Origin: SZUA-430 sp044220975
Lineage (GTDB): Bacteria; Pseudomonadota; Alphaproteobacteria; Micropepsales; Micropepsaceae
Direction of reading: 5' to 3'
DNA: 64,000 bases
Assembly: GCA_044220975.1 (NCBI GenBank)
Contig: JBGAPZ010000020.1
Location: 1-64,000 of the forward strand
Of this stretch, positions 8,113 to 17,248 are shown piece after piece. Made by a program: the position numbers and the translations under genes. The notes under the pieces were generated by a model. That model ran no database searches. It was not told the DNA's origin and was given only the letters and a program-made list of their open reading frames with translations. Positions within the stretch are counted from its first letter, which is position 1; each line of letters starts with the position of its first letter.

Positions 8113-9097
8113 TCACCGCGGCCATCGGCTTGCGGGAGGCATCGCTATCCGACGCGCCAGACTCCGCCGGCGCATCGTCCTTCGGCTTGGTCACACGTAC
8201 ACGCAGCCGTTTTAGACGGCGCGGATCGGCATCGAGCACTTCGAACTCGACGCCGGCTGGATGGATTACGATTTCGCCACGCTGCGGCACGCGCCCGACG
8301 AGCGAGAACACAAGCCCCGCCAACGTGTCGATTTCTTCCGCCTCTTCCTCGTCGACAAGCGGAAAGCCGACGACCTTCTCGACTTCTTCGAGGTCAGCCC
8401 GCGCACTGGCATCGAATTCGCCCGTGCCCCGCGGCGCTATCATCTTCGTTTCGTCGGTGTCGTGCTCGTCTTCGATATCGCCCACGATCTGCTCGACCAA
8501 ATCCTCGATCGAAACGAGCCCGTCGGTGCCGCCATATTCGTCGATGACGAGCGCCATGTGCACACGCGTCGACTGCATCTTCACGAGCAAATTCACGACA
8601 GGCATGGACGGTGGCACGAACAGCACGTCGCGCCGGACGTCCTGGATCGTCTTCGGGTGGATGGCGCCCTCGCCCTCCGGGATTGCAAGCCCGATCAGTT
8701 CCTTGATGTGCACCATGCCGACCGGATTATCGAGCGTGTCGCGATAAATCGGCAGGCGCGAATGCTGCGCATCGCGGAAGATCTTGACGAGTTCGGGAAG
8801 CGGCGTGTCCTCGGCCACCGCAATGATGTCAGCGCGCGGCACCATCACGTCGACGACTTTGAGTTCGCCGAAGTTCAAGATGTTGAGCATCATCGAACGC
8901 TCTTCGCGCGCGAGCGGCCGGTTCGCGGCCTCGCTCTCTTCGATGACCTCTTCCAAGCTCTCGCGAAGCTTTGTCGCGTCCGCTTTGACGCCGACGAGCT
9001 TGCGCACGGCGCTCACGAACGCCTGTGGCCACGATGACGGCTTTGTGGTGTCCGGGCTGTGCTCGGCCGAAGGCGCACCCGGTTGTGGGTCAGGCAC
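8105..9097 (-). CDS. CorC/HlyC-family CBS-domain protein
   Basis: 330 residues, soluble. Two CBS domains (about residues 70-200, MVPRADIIAVAEDTPL in the first) are followed by a CorC_HlyC C-terminal domain (about 210-300). Proteins of this type are linked to Mg/Co efflux, and the ybeY-corC-lnt order is classic. The DUF21 membrane domain found in larger relatives is absent. The tail (DAPAESGASDSDASRKP) is disordered. It overlaps ybeY upstream and lnt downstream by 8 nt each, so it is co-translated. Confidence 0.9.
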   Translation of the reverse strand: MPDPQPGAPSAEHSPDTTKPSSWPQAFVSAVRKLVGVKADATKLRESLEEVIEESEAANRPLAREERSMMLNILNFGELKVVDVMVPRADIIAVAEDTPLPELVKIFRDAQHSRLPIYRDTLDNPVGMVHIKELIGLAIPEGEGAIHPKTIQDVRRDVLFVPPSMPVVNLLVKMQSTRVHMALVIDEYGGTDGLVSIEDLVEQIVGDIEDEHDTDETKMIAPRGTGEFDASARADLEEVEKVVGFPLVDEEEAEEIDTLAGLVFSLVGRVPQRGEIVIHPAGVEFEVLDADPRRLKRLRVRVTKPKDDAPAESGASDSDASRKPMAAVNG

Positions 9098-9575
9098 GCG
9101 TCTTCGTCTCGATCAAATACGGATTGGGGATGCCCATGCGGGCCAAGATGGCGATTTCGAGCCCCTCCATCAAGCGAGCCGCCCGAGGTTGGTTATGATC
9201 GAATCCAAGAAGGTGCAAAAATCCATGTAAAATCATATGCTTAGTATGATTAACAAACGGCTTGCCCTGTGTTGCCGCTTCGGTCGAAATCGTCTCGTAG
9301 GCTAGGGCAATGCCCCCACCGGGTGGCCGTTCGCCATCGGGAAAGGACAATACGTTCGTCGGCTTGTCCTTACCCCGAAACCGCGCATTGAGGTCTTGGA
9401 GCGTCGCGTCGTCGGCAAAGACGACCGCGATCTCGCCCCCGGCTTTCGCCCTAAGCGCCGGCCAATCCGCCGAAAGCGCGAGCAACGATTGCACCTCGGC
9501 AGTGGCCTTCGGCCACTTTTTCCGCCAAGCCGGGGCCTTGATTTCGATCTCAACAAGTTTGCCGCGGGTCGCCAT
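9090..9575 (-). CDS. ybeY: Endoribonuclease YbeY
   Basis: 161 residues. YbeY is a zinc-dependent RNase needed for 16S rRNA 3'-end maturation and 70S quality control. The metal-binding HGFLHLLGFDH motif (H-x3-H-x5-H) is near residue 125. The stretch encoding it is locally AT-rich. It follows phoH with a 1-nt overlap and overlaps the CorC gene by 8 nt. Normal length. Confidence 0.95.
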   Translation of the reverse strand: MATRGKLVEIEIKAPAWRKKWPKATAEVQSLLALSADWPALRAKAGGEIAVVFADDATLQDLNARFRGKDKPTNVLSFPDGERPPGGGIALAYETISTEAATQGKPFVNHTKHMILHGFLHLLGFDHNQPRAARLMEGLEIAILARMGIPNPYLIETKTRA

Positions 9576-10573
9576 CAGCTCGGCCGCTTGGGGCCAATCC
9601 CCCGCCGCGCGTCGAACGCCGCATAAGCACGCACAATACGCTGCACCAACGGGTGACGCACAACGTCGGCTTCTGTGAACTCCGTCATCGCAACACCTTC
9701 GACGCCGGCCAGCACCGTCTGCGCTTCGGAAAGCCCCGACACTTGGCCGACGGGCAAGTCGGTCTGCGTCGGATCGCCCGTGACCGCCATCCGCGCGCCG
9801 TCACCGAGGCGCGTTAGAAACATCTTCATCTGCTGCGGCGTGCAGTTCTGCGCCTCGTCCAAAATGCAGTAGCTGTGCGCCAACGTTCGACCGCGCATGA
9901 ACGCAAGCGGCGCAACCTCGATCACGCCCTCCGCAATCCGCCGCTCGATCTGCTCGGCGGGCAACATATCATGGAGCGCGTCATAGAGCGGCCGTAAATA
10001 CGGATCGACCTTCTCTTTCATGTCGCCGGGCAAGAAGCCGAGCCTTTCACCCGCTTCGACTGCCGGCCGAGACAAGATCAAGCGATCCACCTCACCGCGC
10101 GCAAGCAAGCTCACGCCAACCGCGACCGCAAGGTAGGTCTTGCCGGTACCGGCCGGCCCTAGCCCCACGACGAGATCGTGCTTCAACAGCGCATCCAGAT
10201 ACTTGGCCTGTACGGGCGATCTGGGCTTGATCACGCGCCTGGGCGTTGAGACGCTTGTGCTGCTGGGCACGACCGATTCGCCCGCCAACCCCAAACGGAT
10301 CGCGCGATCGACATCTGTGGGCGACACGTCGCTGCCCTCCTCCGCATGCGCATAAAGGTCGCGCAGAACCTGCGCGGCGTGTGCGCGTGCCGTCGGCGCC
10401 CCGTGAATCGTAAAGCGGTTGCCGCGATGTGCAATTTCGACGTCGAGCTTGCGCTCGATCTCGACCATGTGCCGATTGTGCGCGCCGACCACGCGCGCAA
10501 GCGTCGCATTGTCGCGAAACTCGAGAGCCATCGATTGCGAATCGTCGCGCGGCTTCTTTGGTTTTGTAATCAA
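9575..10573 (-). CDS. PhoH-like ATPase (PhoL type)
   Basis: 332 residues. An N-terminal KH-like segment (about 20-90) precedes a P-loop ATPase with Walker A GPAGTGKTYLAVA (about 135) and Walker B-like YCILDEAQN (about 235). Family members are thought to act in RNA metabolism with YbeY, its direct neighbour. The start codon overlaps the miaB stop (ATGA). The C-terminal end is Arg/Lys rich. Confidence 0.93.
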   Translation of the reverse strand: MITKPKKPRDDSQSMALEFRDNATLARVVGAHNRHMVEIERKLDVEIAHRGNRFTIHGAPTARAHAAQVLRDLYAHAEEGSDVSPTDVDRAIRLGLAGESVVPSSTSVSTPRRVIKPRSPVQAKYLDALLKHDLVVGLGPAGTGKTYLAVAVGVSLLARGEVDRLILSRPAVEAGERLGFLPGDMKEKVDPYLRPLYDALHDMLPAEQIERRIAEGVIEVAPLAFMRGRTLAHSYCILDEAQNCTPQQMKMFLTRLGDGARMAVTGDPTQTDLPVGQVSGLSEAQTVLAGVEGVAMTEFTEADVVRHPLVQRIVRAYAAFDARRGIGPKRPS

Positions 10574-11931
10574 GCGACCGCCTCAGTCGCCCGCGCGACA
10601 TCTGAAATCAGTTCCGCCCCCAAGCCTAGGGACATCGTTTGCACGACATGAACACGTGCGATGTCGCCGATTTTGTGCTCCCGGGTCGTCACATGAACCG
10701 CTTGCAAATACGGACTTCTGCCAATCAATTGCCCCTCAAAGCGACCAGGCCTCTCGAACAGAACGTCGAACTCTTGACCGACGCAACGCCGCGCAAAAAC
10801 ATGCGCCTGCTCGTTCAGCAACGCCTGCAGGCGCAAGAGCCGCGCCGACATCACGTCGTCCGGCACCTGCTTGCGTGCCGCAGCGGCCGGGGTGCCCGGG
10901 CGAGGCGAATACTTGAACGAATAGGCTTGGGCGAACCCGATTTCGCGAACGAGGTCCATTGTCGCCTCGAAATCCGCGTCGCTCTCTCCGGGAAATCCAA
11001 CGATGAAATCGGACGACAAGGCGATATCCGGCCGCGCCGTGCGAACGCGCGTAATCATCGCGCGATAGTGGTCCGCCGTGTGCCCGCGATTCATCGCTTC
11101 AAGCACCGCATCCGATCCGGACTGCACAGGCAGGTGCAGATATGGCACCAGCTTCTGCTCGTCCGCATGCGCCGCGATGAGTTCGTCGTCCATGTCGCGC
11201 GGATGGCTCGTCATATAGCGCAATCGCGCCAGGCCATCGATACGTGCCAAGTGGCGAATAAGCCGGCCCAAGCCCCACGTCTCACCGTCGGGACCAAGGC
11301 CATGGAACGCGTTGACGTTTTGTCCGAGCAGCGTGATATCGCGCACGCCAAGCTCGACCAGCCGCCGCGCCTCGATCTCGATCTGTGCGACCGACCGCGA
11401 ATACTCTGCGCCGCGCGTGTACGGTACGACGCAGAACGTACAAAACTTGTCGCAACCTTCTTGCACGGTCAGGAACGCCGACGGCCCATCGACGGACTTC
11501 GTGTGCGGCAGCGCATCGAACTTGTCGATCGCCGGAAATTCCGTGTCGAGCACCTTCGTCTCGCGCGAAAGCCGCGCCACCATTTCTGGCAGCCGATGAT
11601 AGACCTGCGGCCCGACGACGATATCGACCGTGTCCGCGCGCCGCAGCAGCTCTTCGCCTTCCGCCTGCGCGACGCATCCAGCGACCGCGACGATCATACG
11701 CCCGCCTTCCGCCGCGCGTTCGCGCTTCAGCGCTCTCAATCGTCCGAGTTCGGAGTAGACCTTCTCGGCCGCCTTCTCGCGAATGTGGCACGTGTTGAGC
11801 ACCACCATGTCGGCGCCTTCAGGCGCGTCCACCAACGCATAGCCGTGCGGCGCCATCACGTCCGCCATGCGGGCGGAGTCGTAGGCGTTCATCTGGCAGC
11901 CGTAGGTTTTGATGAAGAGCTTGCGGGTCAC
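10570..11931 (-). CDS. miaB: tRNA-2-methylthio-N6-dimethylallyladenosine synthase MiaB
   Basis: 453 residues. This radical-SAM methylthiotransferase modifies A37 of tRNAs reading UNN codons. The N-terminal UPF0004 domain carries three cluster Cys (YGCQMN, LNTCHIRE, VAGCVAQ); the radical-SAM motif is CDKFCTFC (about 165) and a TRAM domain ends the protein. The open frame extends to 12114, but family members begin about at TRKLFIKTYGCQMN, so I choose GTG at 11931. That also places the start after the plsC stop. Confidence 0.96.
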   Translation of the reverse strand: MTRKLFIKTYGCQMNAYDSARMADVMAPHGYALVDAPEGADMVVLNTCHIREKAAEKVYSELGRLRALKRERAAEGGRMIVAVAGCVAQAEGEELLRRADTVDIVVGPQVYHRLPEMVARLSRETKVLDTEFPAIDKFDALPHTKSVDGPSAFLTVQEGCDKFCTFCVVPYTRGAEYSRSVAQIEIEARRLVELGVRDITLLGQNVNAFHGLGPDGETWGLGRLIRHLARIDGLARLRYMTSHPRDMDDELIAAHADEQKLVPYLHLPVQSGSDAVLEAMNRGHTADHYRAMITRVRTARPDIALSSDFIVGFPGESDADFEATMDLVREIGFAQAYSFKYSPRPGTPAAAARKQVPDDVMSARLLRLQALLNEQAHVFARRCVGQEFDVLFERPGRFEGQLIGRSPYLQAVHVTTREHKIGDIARVHVVQTMSLGLGAELISDVARATEAVA

Positions 11932-11989
11932 GTGGGGCCAGTCTAGCGCAAAAAAGCGGCCGGTCTTATGAGCCGGTGGCTGGACGAAC

Positions 11990-12877
11990 TCAAGCCACAA
12001 CCTCGCCGCGGAACCCGTCTTGCGGAGGCGGCAATTCGATCGGTTCGTCCTCGTAAGCGGGACCAAAGGCGCCCGGGCGCCCTGCCAGCGCGTGTGACAC
12101 GCCCTCTCGGACAAGCCGTTCGCATTCCGCCGAAAGTTCCTTGCGTGACTTGAATTGATCGACCGTCATCGGCGGGTGGTAGTGCACCATCACGTCGATC
12201 GGACCCAGGCAGAAAGACTCCCAAAGGTGGGGCGCCAAATCCATATCGCCGTACCACGCGACGAAGGGCCGAAGCTCCCGCCCAAGTGGCACGCCGTGCA
12301 AGCGCGTATACGCAAGCGACACCGGCTGCACGAGCACGCGCCGATTCCGGCCGTCGCTCCCAAGCAACATCGCATCTGCCGACCCAAGCAGCGAACTCTT
12401 GAATGGCAACACCCGATTGCCATCGCTCGATGTGCCTTCGGGGAACAGCACGACCGTGCCGCCTTCTTCCAACCGCTCACGGATTGCGTCGCGCTGTTTA
12501 CCGGCGCGGCTGCGCTTTTCGCGCTCGACGAAAACCGTGCGTACGAGTTTCGACATGATGCCGAAGAACGGCCACTTACCTACTTCGGCCTTCGCGACAA
12601 ACGACAGAGGAATGACGCCTGCAAGCACCGGCATGTCGAGATACGACATATGATTGCACGCGAGCAGAACGCCGGGTTCGCGGCAGGGCCGGCCGAACGT
12701 TTCGACCCTGATCCCCATCACCGCACACAGCCAGCGCGCATACTGCGCCGGGAACCGGTCGCGAAGCGGCCAATCGAAACGAACTGCAAGCCATTGCACC
12801 GGCAGGAACACCGCAGTCACGCTTAAGAAGGCGATTGCGACGCCGACACCGCGAAGCGTTCCGATGATCTTGTTCAC
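11990..12877 (-). CDS. 1-acyl-sn-glycerol-3-phosphate acyltransferase (PlsC family)
   Basis: 295 residues. It is a membrane-associated acyltransferase of phospholipid synthesis: acyl-CoA or acyl-ACP to lysophosphatidic acid, or to a lyso-ornithine lipid in some relatives. Seen: an N-terminal hydrophobic helix, the HX4D motif NHMSYLDMPVLAG (about 75), FVEREKRSR (about 115) and FPEGTSSDGNRVLPFKSS (about 145). The start is GTG overlapping the fur/mur stop (GTGA). Substrate choice cannot be read from the sequence. Confidence 0.88.
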   Translation of the reverse strand: MNKIIGTLRGVGVAIAFLSVTAVFLPVQWLAVRFDWPLRDRFPAQYARWLCAVMGIRVETFGRPCREPGVLLACNHMSYLDMPVLAGVIPLSFVAKAEVGKWPFFGIMSKLVRTVFVEREKRSRAGKQRDAIRERLEEGGTVVLFPEGTSSDGNRVLPFKSSLLGSADAMLLGSDGRNRRVLVQPVSLAYTRLHGVPLGRELRPFVAWYGDMDLAPHLWESFCLGPIDVMVHYHPPMTVDQFKSRKELSAECERLVREGVSHALAGRPGAFGPAYEDEPIELPPPQDGFRGEVVA

Positions 12878-13305
12878 TTCTTGGCCTTGCCCTTTGCCGC
12901 CGCCTCGATCGGCACCGCGTAGAGTTCAAGCCGATGGTCGACCAGCTTGTAGCCGAGCTTCTCGGCCACCTGCCGCTGCAACTCTTCGATTTGATCGTTC
13001 TGAAACTCGATTACGCGCCCCGACTGCACGTCGATCAGGTGATCGTGGTGCGTCTCCTGTGTCTCTTCGTAACGCGAACGGCCGTCGCGAAAATCATGCC
13101 GCTCCAGGATGCCAGACTCTTCAAGCAGCCGCACGGTCCGGTACACCGTCGCAATCGAGATATGGGCGTCGATGGCGGCCGCGCGGCGGTGCAGTTCCTC
13201 AGCATCGGGATGATCGTGCGATTCCGAGAGCACCCGGGCGATCACCCGGCGCTGCCCTGTCATCCGCAAGCCCTTCTCAATGCAGAGCTTCTCAATCCGA
13301 TCCAT
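12874..13305 (-). CDS. Fur-family metal-responsive repressor (Fur/Mur type)
   Basis: 143 residues. A winged helix (about 10-85, ISIATVYRTVRLLEESGI) is followed by a dimerisation and metal-binding part with HHDHLIDVQSGRVIEF. The Cys pairs seen in many Fur proteins are absent, as in the manganese-responsive Mur proteins of alphaproteobacteria; whether it senses Fe or Mn is not settled. The C-terminus is Lys rich. It overlaps plsC by 4 nt. Confidence 0.9.
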   Translation of the reverse strand: MDRIEKLCIEKGLRMTGQRRVIARVLSESHDHPDAEELHRRAAAIDAHISIATVYRTVRLLEESGILERHDFRDGRSRYEETQETHHDHLIDVQSGRVIEFQNDQIEELQRQVAEKLGYKLVDHRLELYAVPIEAAAKGKAKK

Positions 13306-13359
13306 GCACCACCTCTAAGGGTCTTTTAGTCCATTCCCGGTCCCGCCGAAAGCGCGGCG

Positions 13360-13827
13360 TCATGAGGCCGAGTTAAGGATACGTCGCATGACAAGCGCAT
13401 CCGAAGCATCCGTTCCATGATGATAATAGGCCGCGCGTCGCCCGACTTCCGCAAACCCAGCCTCGCGATAAAGGCCAAGCGCCGCGCTGTTCTTCGCGCC
13501 GACCTCAAGAAACACATGCGCGGCACCGCGCACGCGCGCAGCTCCACATGCCGCTTCGAGCAGCGCTCGGCCAAGGCCACGCCGACGCGCACCCTCCGTC
13601 ACGCAGAACGTCAGCACTTCGGCTTCGTCCGCAACCGTACGCAGGAGAATAAACCCTTGCGGCGCCCCACTCGCAATTGCACCTAGCAGAACCATCACCT
13701 CGTCCCGTTCCAGTAACGACGCGAAGGCGGGCTCGGGCCACGCGTCCGAAAACGCCGGCGCGTGTAAGGCTGCAAGAAGCGCAGCGTCGTCCCGCCCTCC
13801 CGTCCAAATGAGAAATTGTTCGCTCAC
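13360..13827 (-). CDS. rimI: Ribosomal-protein-alanine N-acetyltransferase-like GNAT (RimI type)
   Basis: 155 residues, one GNAT domain. The acetyl-CoA loop is RRRGLGRALLEAA (about 80-92) and the C-terminal part has SAALGLYREAGFAEVGRR, typical of RimI, which acetylates the N-terminal Ala of ribosomal protein S18. It overlaps tsaB by 4 nt, and tsaB-rimI is a common pair. A general GNAT role cannot be excluded. Confidence 0.85.
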   Translation of the reverse strand: MSEQFLIWTGGRDDAALLAALHAPAFSDAWPEPAFASLLERDEVMVLLGAIASGAPQGFILLRTVADEAEVLTFCVTEGARRRGLGRALLEAACGAARVRGAAHVFLEVGAKNSAALGLYREAGFAEVGRRAAYYHHGTDASDALVMRRILNSAS

Positions 13828-14477
13828 GCGGGCAGCCGTGCATCGGGCGCACGCAAGTACGCTGGAACGGCTGGATAACGTGCAGGATCGGCTGACGCTG
13901 CGCGCTGAGCCAGTAGCGCCGTGTCGATACGGTGAAACGGAACGATCTCGGCATCGCCAAACCCATCGAGCAACAATGCGCCGGAACCGGTAAGCGCCAA
14001 TTTAGGTTTCAGCACGCGCCGCAGCATCTCAGACGCTTCGCCAACGGGCAGAACAGCCGCCGCGCCAAGCGGTTCGGCCGCTTGCGAAAACGCCTGCACA
14101 TAGACTTCGCCACGCTTCGCGTCGATGATGGCACCGATATTACCGGCACCATGGACAGCCGCTTGCGCAGCGAGACAGGCGAGCGTCGAGAAACCCAATA
14201 CCTCCGCGCGCGTCGCGAGCCTGAGCCCCTTCGCGAACGCCAAACCAACGCGCACGCCGGTAAACGCGCCCGGACCGACCGTCACGGCGACACGCGCCAA
14301 CTGCTCGAAATCTCGACCCTCGAACAGCTTCGCCACGAGCGGTGGCAGCGTCTCGGCCTGCGTGCCAGCCGGATTTTCCGCGTCGATCCGACGTATGATC
14401 CGCCCGTCCATCGTCGCGAGCGTGGCACCAACAGGGCCGAAAGACGTGTCGATCGCAAGGATCAACCGGTCGCTCAT
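13824..14477 (-). CDS. tsaB: tRNA threonylcarbamoyladenosine biosynthesis protein TsaB
   Basis: 217 residues, an ASKHA-fold protein that partners TsaD and TsaE in t6A37 synthesis. Signs: LILAIDTSFGPVGATLA at the N-terminus and VTVGPGAFTGVRVGLAFAKG (about 85-105). The catalytic partner TsaD is encoded at 57,942-58,994. Overlaps rimI and the nitroreductase gene by 4 nt each. Confidence 0.93.
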   Translation of the reverse strand: MSDRLILAIDTSFGPVGATLATMDGRIIRRIDAENPAGTQAETLPPLVAKLFEGRDFEQLARVAVTVGPGAFTGVRVGLAFAKGLRLATRAEVLGFSTLACLAAQAAVHGAGNIGAIIDAKRGEVYVQAFSQAAEPLGAAAVLPVGEASEMLRRVLKPKLALTGSGALLLDGFGDAEIVPFHRIDTALLAQRAASADPARYPAVPAYLRAPDARLPA

Positions 14478-15076
14478 ACGATTTGGCAGGCCTCGTCGAA
14501 CGGCAGTCGCGGCGAGCGCGCAAACACGCCGGCCGGATCGCCGTGGCCAAGCCCACAGATGAAGTTCGACTTGACGGCCGAGTTCGGAAAGAACTCCTCG
14601 TCAACGCCGGCATTATTGAATCCCGACATCGGCCCGCAATCGAGACCGACCGCACGGGCCGCCAGCATCAGATATGCGCCTTGCAGCGTTCCGTTGCGAA
14701 ACGCGGTCGTTTGGCTCAGTTGCTCGTTGCCCACGAACCAGCTGCGCGCATCCGCATGCGGAAAGAGCTGCGGCAGCTTGTCGTAGAATTTGAGATCGTG
14801 CGCGATGATCACCGTGACCGGCGCCGACATCACCTTTGGCACGTTTCCGGGCGACACGTGCGGTTTCAGCCGCTCGCGCCCAGCGTCCGTCGTCACGAAC
14901 ACGAACCGTGCCGGCGAACAGTTGGCGCTCGTTGGACCCATGCGCAAGAGATCGTAGAGCGCATGCAAAAGTGTCGGCGACACCGGCGTCGGCAGCCATT
15001 TGTTCTGCGTCCGGGCGGAACGAAACAGCTGATCCAGCGCTTCGTCGGGAATGGCGTGATGCAAAGGAAACCCCAT
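14474..15076 (-). CDS. Nitroreductase-family FMN protein (RutE/HadB-like)
   Basis: 200 residues from ATG at 15076. It resembles the subgroup that includes RutE, the malonic semialdehyde reductase: RMGPTSANCSPARFVFV (about 40-55), VIIAHDLKFYDKLPQLFPH and GPMSGFNNAGVDEEFF (about 145). These are FMN-binding NAD(P)H-dependent reductases. The start overlaps the nfu stop in TAATG; the frame stays open upstream to 15181 but the family begins here. The substrate is unknown, and no rut genes are nearby. Confidence 0.88.
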   Translation of the reverse strand: MGFPLHHAIPDEALDQLFRSARTQNKWLPTPVSPTLLHALYDLLRMGPTSANCSPARFVFVTTDAGRERLKPHVSPGNVPKVMSAPVTVIIAHDLKFYDKLPQLFPHADARSWFVGNEQLSQTTAFRNGTLQGAYLMLAARAVGLDCGPMSGFNNAGVDEEFFPNSAVKSNFICGLGHGDPAGVFARSPRLPFDEACQIV

Positions 15077-15642
15077 TAGGCCGAAACAGCTTCGACCGCG
15101 TTCACTTCGGGAATGTAGTGGCGAAGCATGTTCTCGATCCCGTTCTTCAGCGTCGCCGTCGAGGACGGGCATCCAGCGCAAGAGCCGCGCAGGTTCAAGA
15201 AGACGGTGCCGGATTTGCTTTCGAAGCCGCGAAAGACGATGTCCCCGCCGTCTTGCGCAACGGCAGGACGCACGCGCGTTTCAAGAAGCTCCTTGATCTG
15301 CTCGACGATCTCTTCATCGGCCGGATCGTATTCCTCGCGCAAAGCGGCGGGCGATGCCTCGCCTTCGATCACGGGAAGCCCTTGGGTGAAGTGCTCCATG
15401 ATCGCACCCAAGATCATGGGCTTGAGCTGCCCCCAGTCGCTGCCCGTCTTCGTGACGGTGATGAAATCCGGGCCGAACATCACGCCGCCAACGCCGTCGA
15501 CGTCGAACAAGCGCCGGGCCAACGGCGACTTTTGCGCCGACTCGCGCGTCGGAAAATCCGCGGCCCCTTCGCCAAGGACGTTACGCCCTGGCAGAAACTT
15601 CAATGTTGCCGGATTTGGCGTCGATTCAGTTTGAATGAACAT
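15076..15642 (-). CDS. NifU-like Fe-S scaffold/carrier protein (Nfu)
   Basis: 188 residues. An N-terminal Nfu domain (FIQTESTPNPATLKFLPG) is followed by a C-terminal NifU-type domain with the cluster-binding CAGCPSS (CxxC, about residue 155). Such proteins carry 4Fe-4S clusters to apo-enzymes; radical-SAM and lipoate enzymes are frequent clients, and MiaB and KamA here would be possible ones (inference). The start is set at ATG 15642, after AGGA; the upstream in-frame stretch lacks family similarity. Confidence 0.93.
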   Translation of the reverse strand: MFIQTESTPNPATLKFLPGRNVLGEGAADFPTRESAQKSPLARRLFDVDGVGGVMFGPDFITVTKTGSDWGQLKPMILGAIMEHFTQGLPVIEGEASPAALREEYDPADEEIVEQIKELLETRVRPAVAQDGGDIVFRGFESKSGTVFLNLRGSCAGCPSSTATLKNGIENMLRHYIPEVNAVEAVSA

Positions 15643-15686
15643 GGCATCCTCGTAGCAACTAGAATTTCGGGCGCCTGCCCCGCAAG

Positions 15687-16160
15687 TCAAGCCAACGCGT
15701 CGATCGCTTCGTCAGCCAAACCGCCCGGCACGATGGTAACCGGTATCGGATAGGCGAGCTGCGCCTGCTGCGCAACCAGCGAAACCAGCGGCCCCGGCCC
15801 CTCGCGCCCGGTCGAGGCGGCCAAGACCAAAATCGAAATGTCGCCATCTTCCTTAAGAAGCGCCATCAACACGTCGCTGGGCTTTCCTTCGCGCACGATC
15901 ACTTCGGGAATGAGGCCCGTGAGCTGGTTCACCTCGCCCGCCGCTTCATGCAGCATGCGTTCCGCGTCTTCCATGGCCTCTTCGCGCATCGCGTCTTCGA
16001 CGGAGCGCCAGTGCTGAAACTCGCCGAGCGAAAGCACGGTAAGGAGCGAAACAATCCCACCGGTATGCTGCGCGCGCCGCGCGGCATAGCGAAGCGCCTT
16101 TTTGTGTTCAGGCGAGGTGTCGACGAGGACGAGGAATTTCCGCCGCTTCAAGTGACCCAC
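15687..16160 (-). CDS. Universal stress protein UspA-family
   Basis: 157 residues, one Usp domain. It begins KFLVLVDTSPEHKKALRYAA and ends ASTGREGPGPLVSLVAQ, but the usual ATP-binding G-2x-G-9x-G(S/T) loop is only loosely kept. Function is not predictable. Its GTG start overlaps the trpS end by 13 nt. The usp-trpS pairing is frequent in alphaproteobacteria. Confidence 0.88.
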   Translation of the reverse strand: MGHLKRRKFLVLVDTSPEHKKALRYAARRAQHTGGIVSLLTVLSLGEFQHWRSVEDAMREEAMEDAERMLHEAAGEVNQLTGLIPEVIVREGKPSDVLMALLKEDGDISILVLAASTGREGPGPLVSLVAQQAQLAYPIPVTIVPGGLADEAIDALA

Positions 16161-17164
16161 CCCACGACGCGTCGAACCTCCACCATGATCGGGGCTGCGA
16201 TCGCGCGCGCTTGATCGGCGCCCTTCAGCATGAGCCGGTCAAGTTCTGCCGGATCGGCCATCAGCCGGCGCATCTCGCTGGCGATCGGCGAGAGTTTGCC
16301 AACGACGACTTCGGCGAGAGCGCCTTTGAACGTCGAGAACTGTCCGCCTTTGAACTCGTCGAGGACCGCCTGCTTGCTCTTGTCCGTGAACGCCGAATAG
16401 ATCGAGACCAGATTGTCGGCTTCCGGTCGGCCTTTGAGGTCCGCCTCGGTTTCGGGCAACGGCAGAGGGTCGGTCTTGGCTCTCTTGATCTTGTTCGCGA
16501 TCGTATCCGCATCGTCCGTCAAGTTGATGCGCGAATTGTCGGATGGATCGGACTTCGACATCTTCGCGGTGCCGTCGCGCAAGCTCATGATGCGCGTCGC
16601 CGGTCCCTGGGTGATGGGCTCAGGGATCGGAAAGAAATCTGCTACGCCGAAGTCGTTGTTGAATTTCTGCGCGATGTCGCGCGCAAGTTCCACGTGCTGC
16701 TTCTGATCGTCGCCGACCGGAACATGCGTTGCCCGATAGAGCAGGATGTCGGCCGCCATCAACACCGGATAGGTGTAAAGGCCGACGCTCATCTTCTCCG
16801 CATTCTTACCAGCCTTGTCTTTGAACTGCGTCATCCGGTTCAGCCAGCCGACCCGCGCCACGCAGTTGAGAACCCACGCAAGTTCCGCGTGCTCCTTCAC
16901 TTGGCTTTGCGCGAAGACGATCGAGCGTTTCGGATCGACGCCGCTCGCAATATAGGCGGCCATCACTTCGCGCGTGGCCTGCGCCAGCTGCTTCGGATCG
17001 TGATCGACCGTGATCGCGTGCATGTCGACCATGCAGTAGAGGCAGCGATACTGCTCCTGCAGCTTGAGCCAGTTCCGGATCGCGCCCAAATAATTGCCGA
17101 GATGCAAATTACCCGTGGGCTGCATCCCCGAAAACACAAGGGGTTGGTGTCCGCTCATTGCCAT
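16148..17164 (-). CDS. trpS: Tryptophanyl-tRNA synthetase
   Basis: 338 residues, class I aminoacyl-tRNA synthetase. The HIGH-like motif is PTGNLHLGNYLGA (about 15-28) and the KMSKS motif is TAKMSKSDPSD (about 205). Length matches bacterial TrpRS. The start could be ATG 17164 or 17158; I use the first because a GGA lies close upstream. It follows glnD after about 85 nt, with no murJ in between. Confidence 0.96.
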   Translation of the reverse strand: MAMSGHQPLVFSGMQPTGNLHLGNYLGAIRNWLKLQEQYRCLYCMVDMHAITVDHDPKQLAQATREVMAAYIASGVDPKRSIVFAQSQVKEHAELAWVLNCVARVGWLNRMTQFKDKAGKNAEKMSVGLYTYPVLMAADILLYRATHVPVGDDQKQHVELARDIAQKFNNDFGVADFFPIPEPITQGPATRIMSLRDGTAKMSKSDPSDNSRINLTDDADTIANKIKRAKTDPLPLPETEADLKGRPEADNLVSIYSAFTDKSKQAVLDEFKGGQFSTFKGALAEVVVGKLSPIASEMRRLMADPAELDRLMLKGADQARAIAAPIMVEVRRVVGWVT

Positions 17165-17248
17165 CGAGTCCAAAGTACCATCAAAGCGACCGGGTTATGC
17201 GCAGAAGCTCATGAGAGCCGCAAGTGCCCGGAATACTTAACTTTTGGC

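Noticed and set aside
10639..11946. A 435-codon plus-strand open frame over miaB
   Set aside because: Antisense shadow of miaB, with the same low-complexity Arg/His composition and no recognisable domain.
11932..11989. Terminator between plsC and miaB (CCGG dyad then six Ts on the minus strand)
   Set aside because: The stem is only about 4 bp with mismatches, too weak to call.
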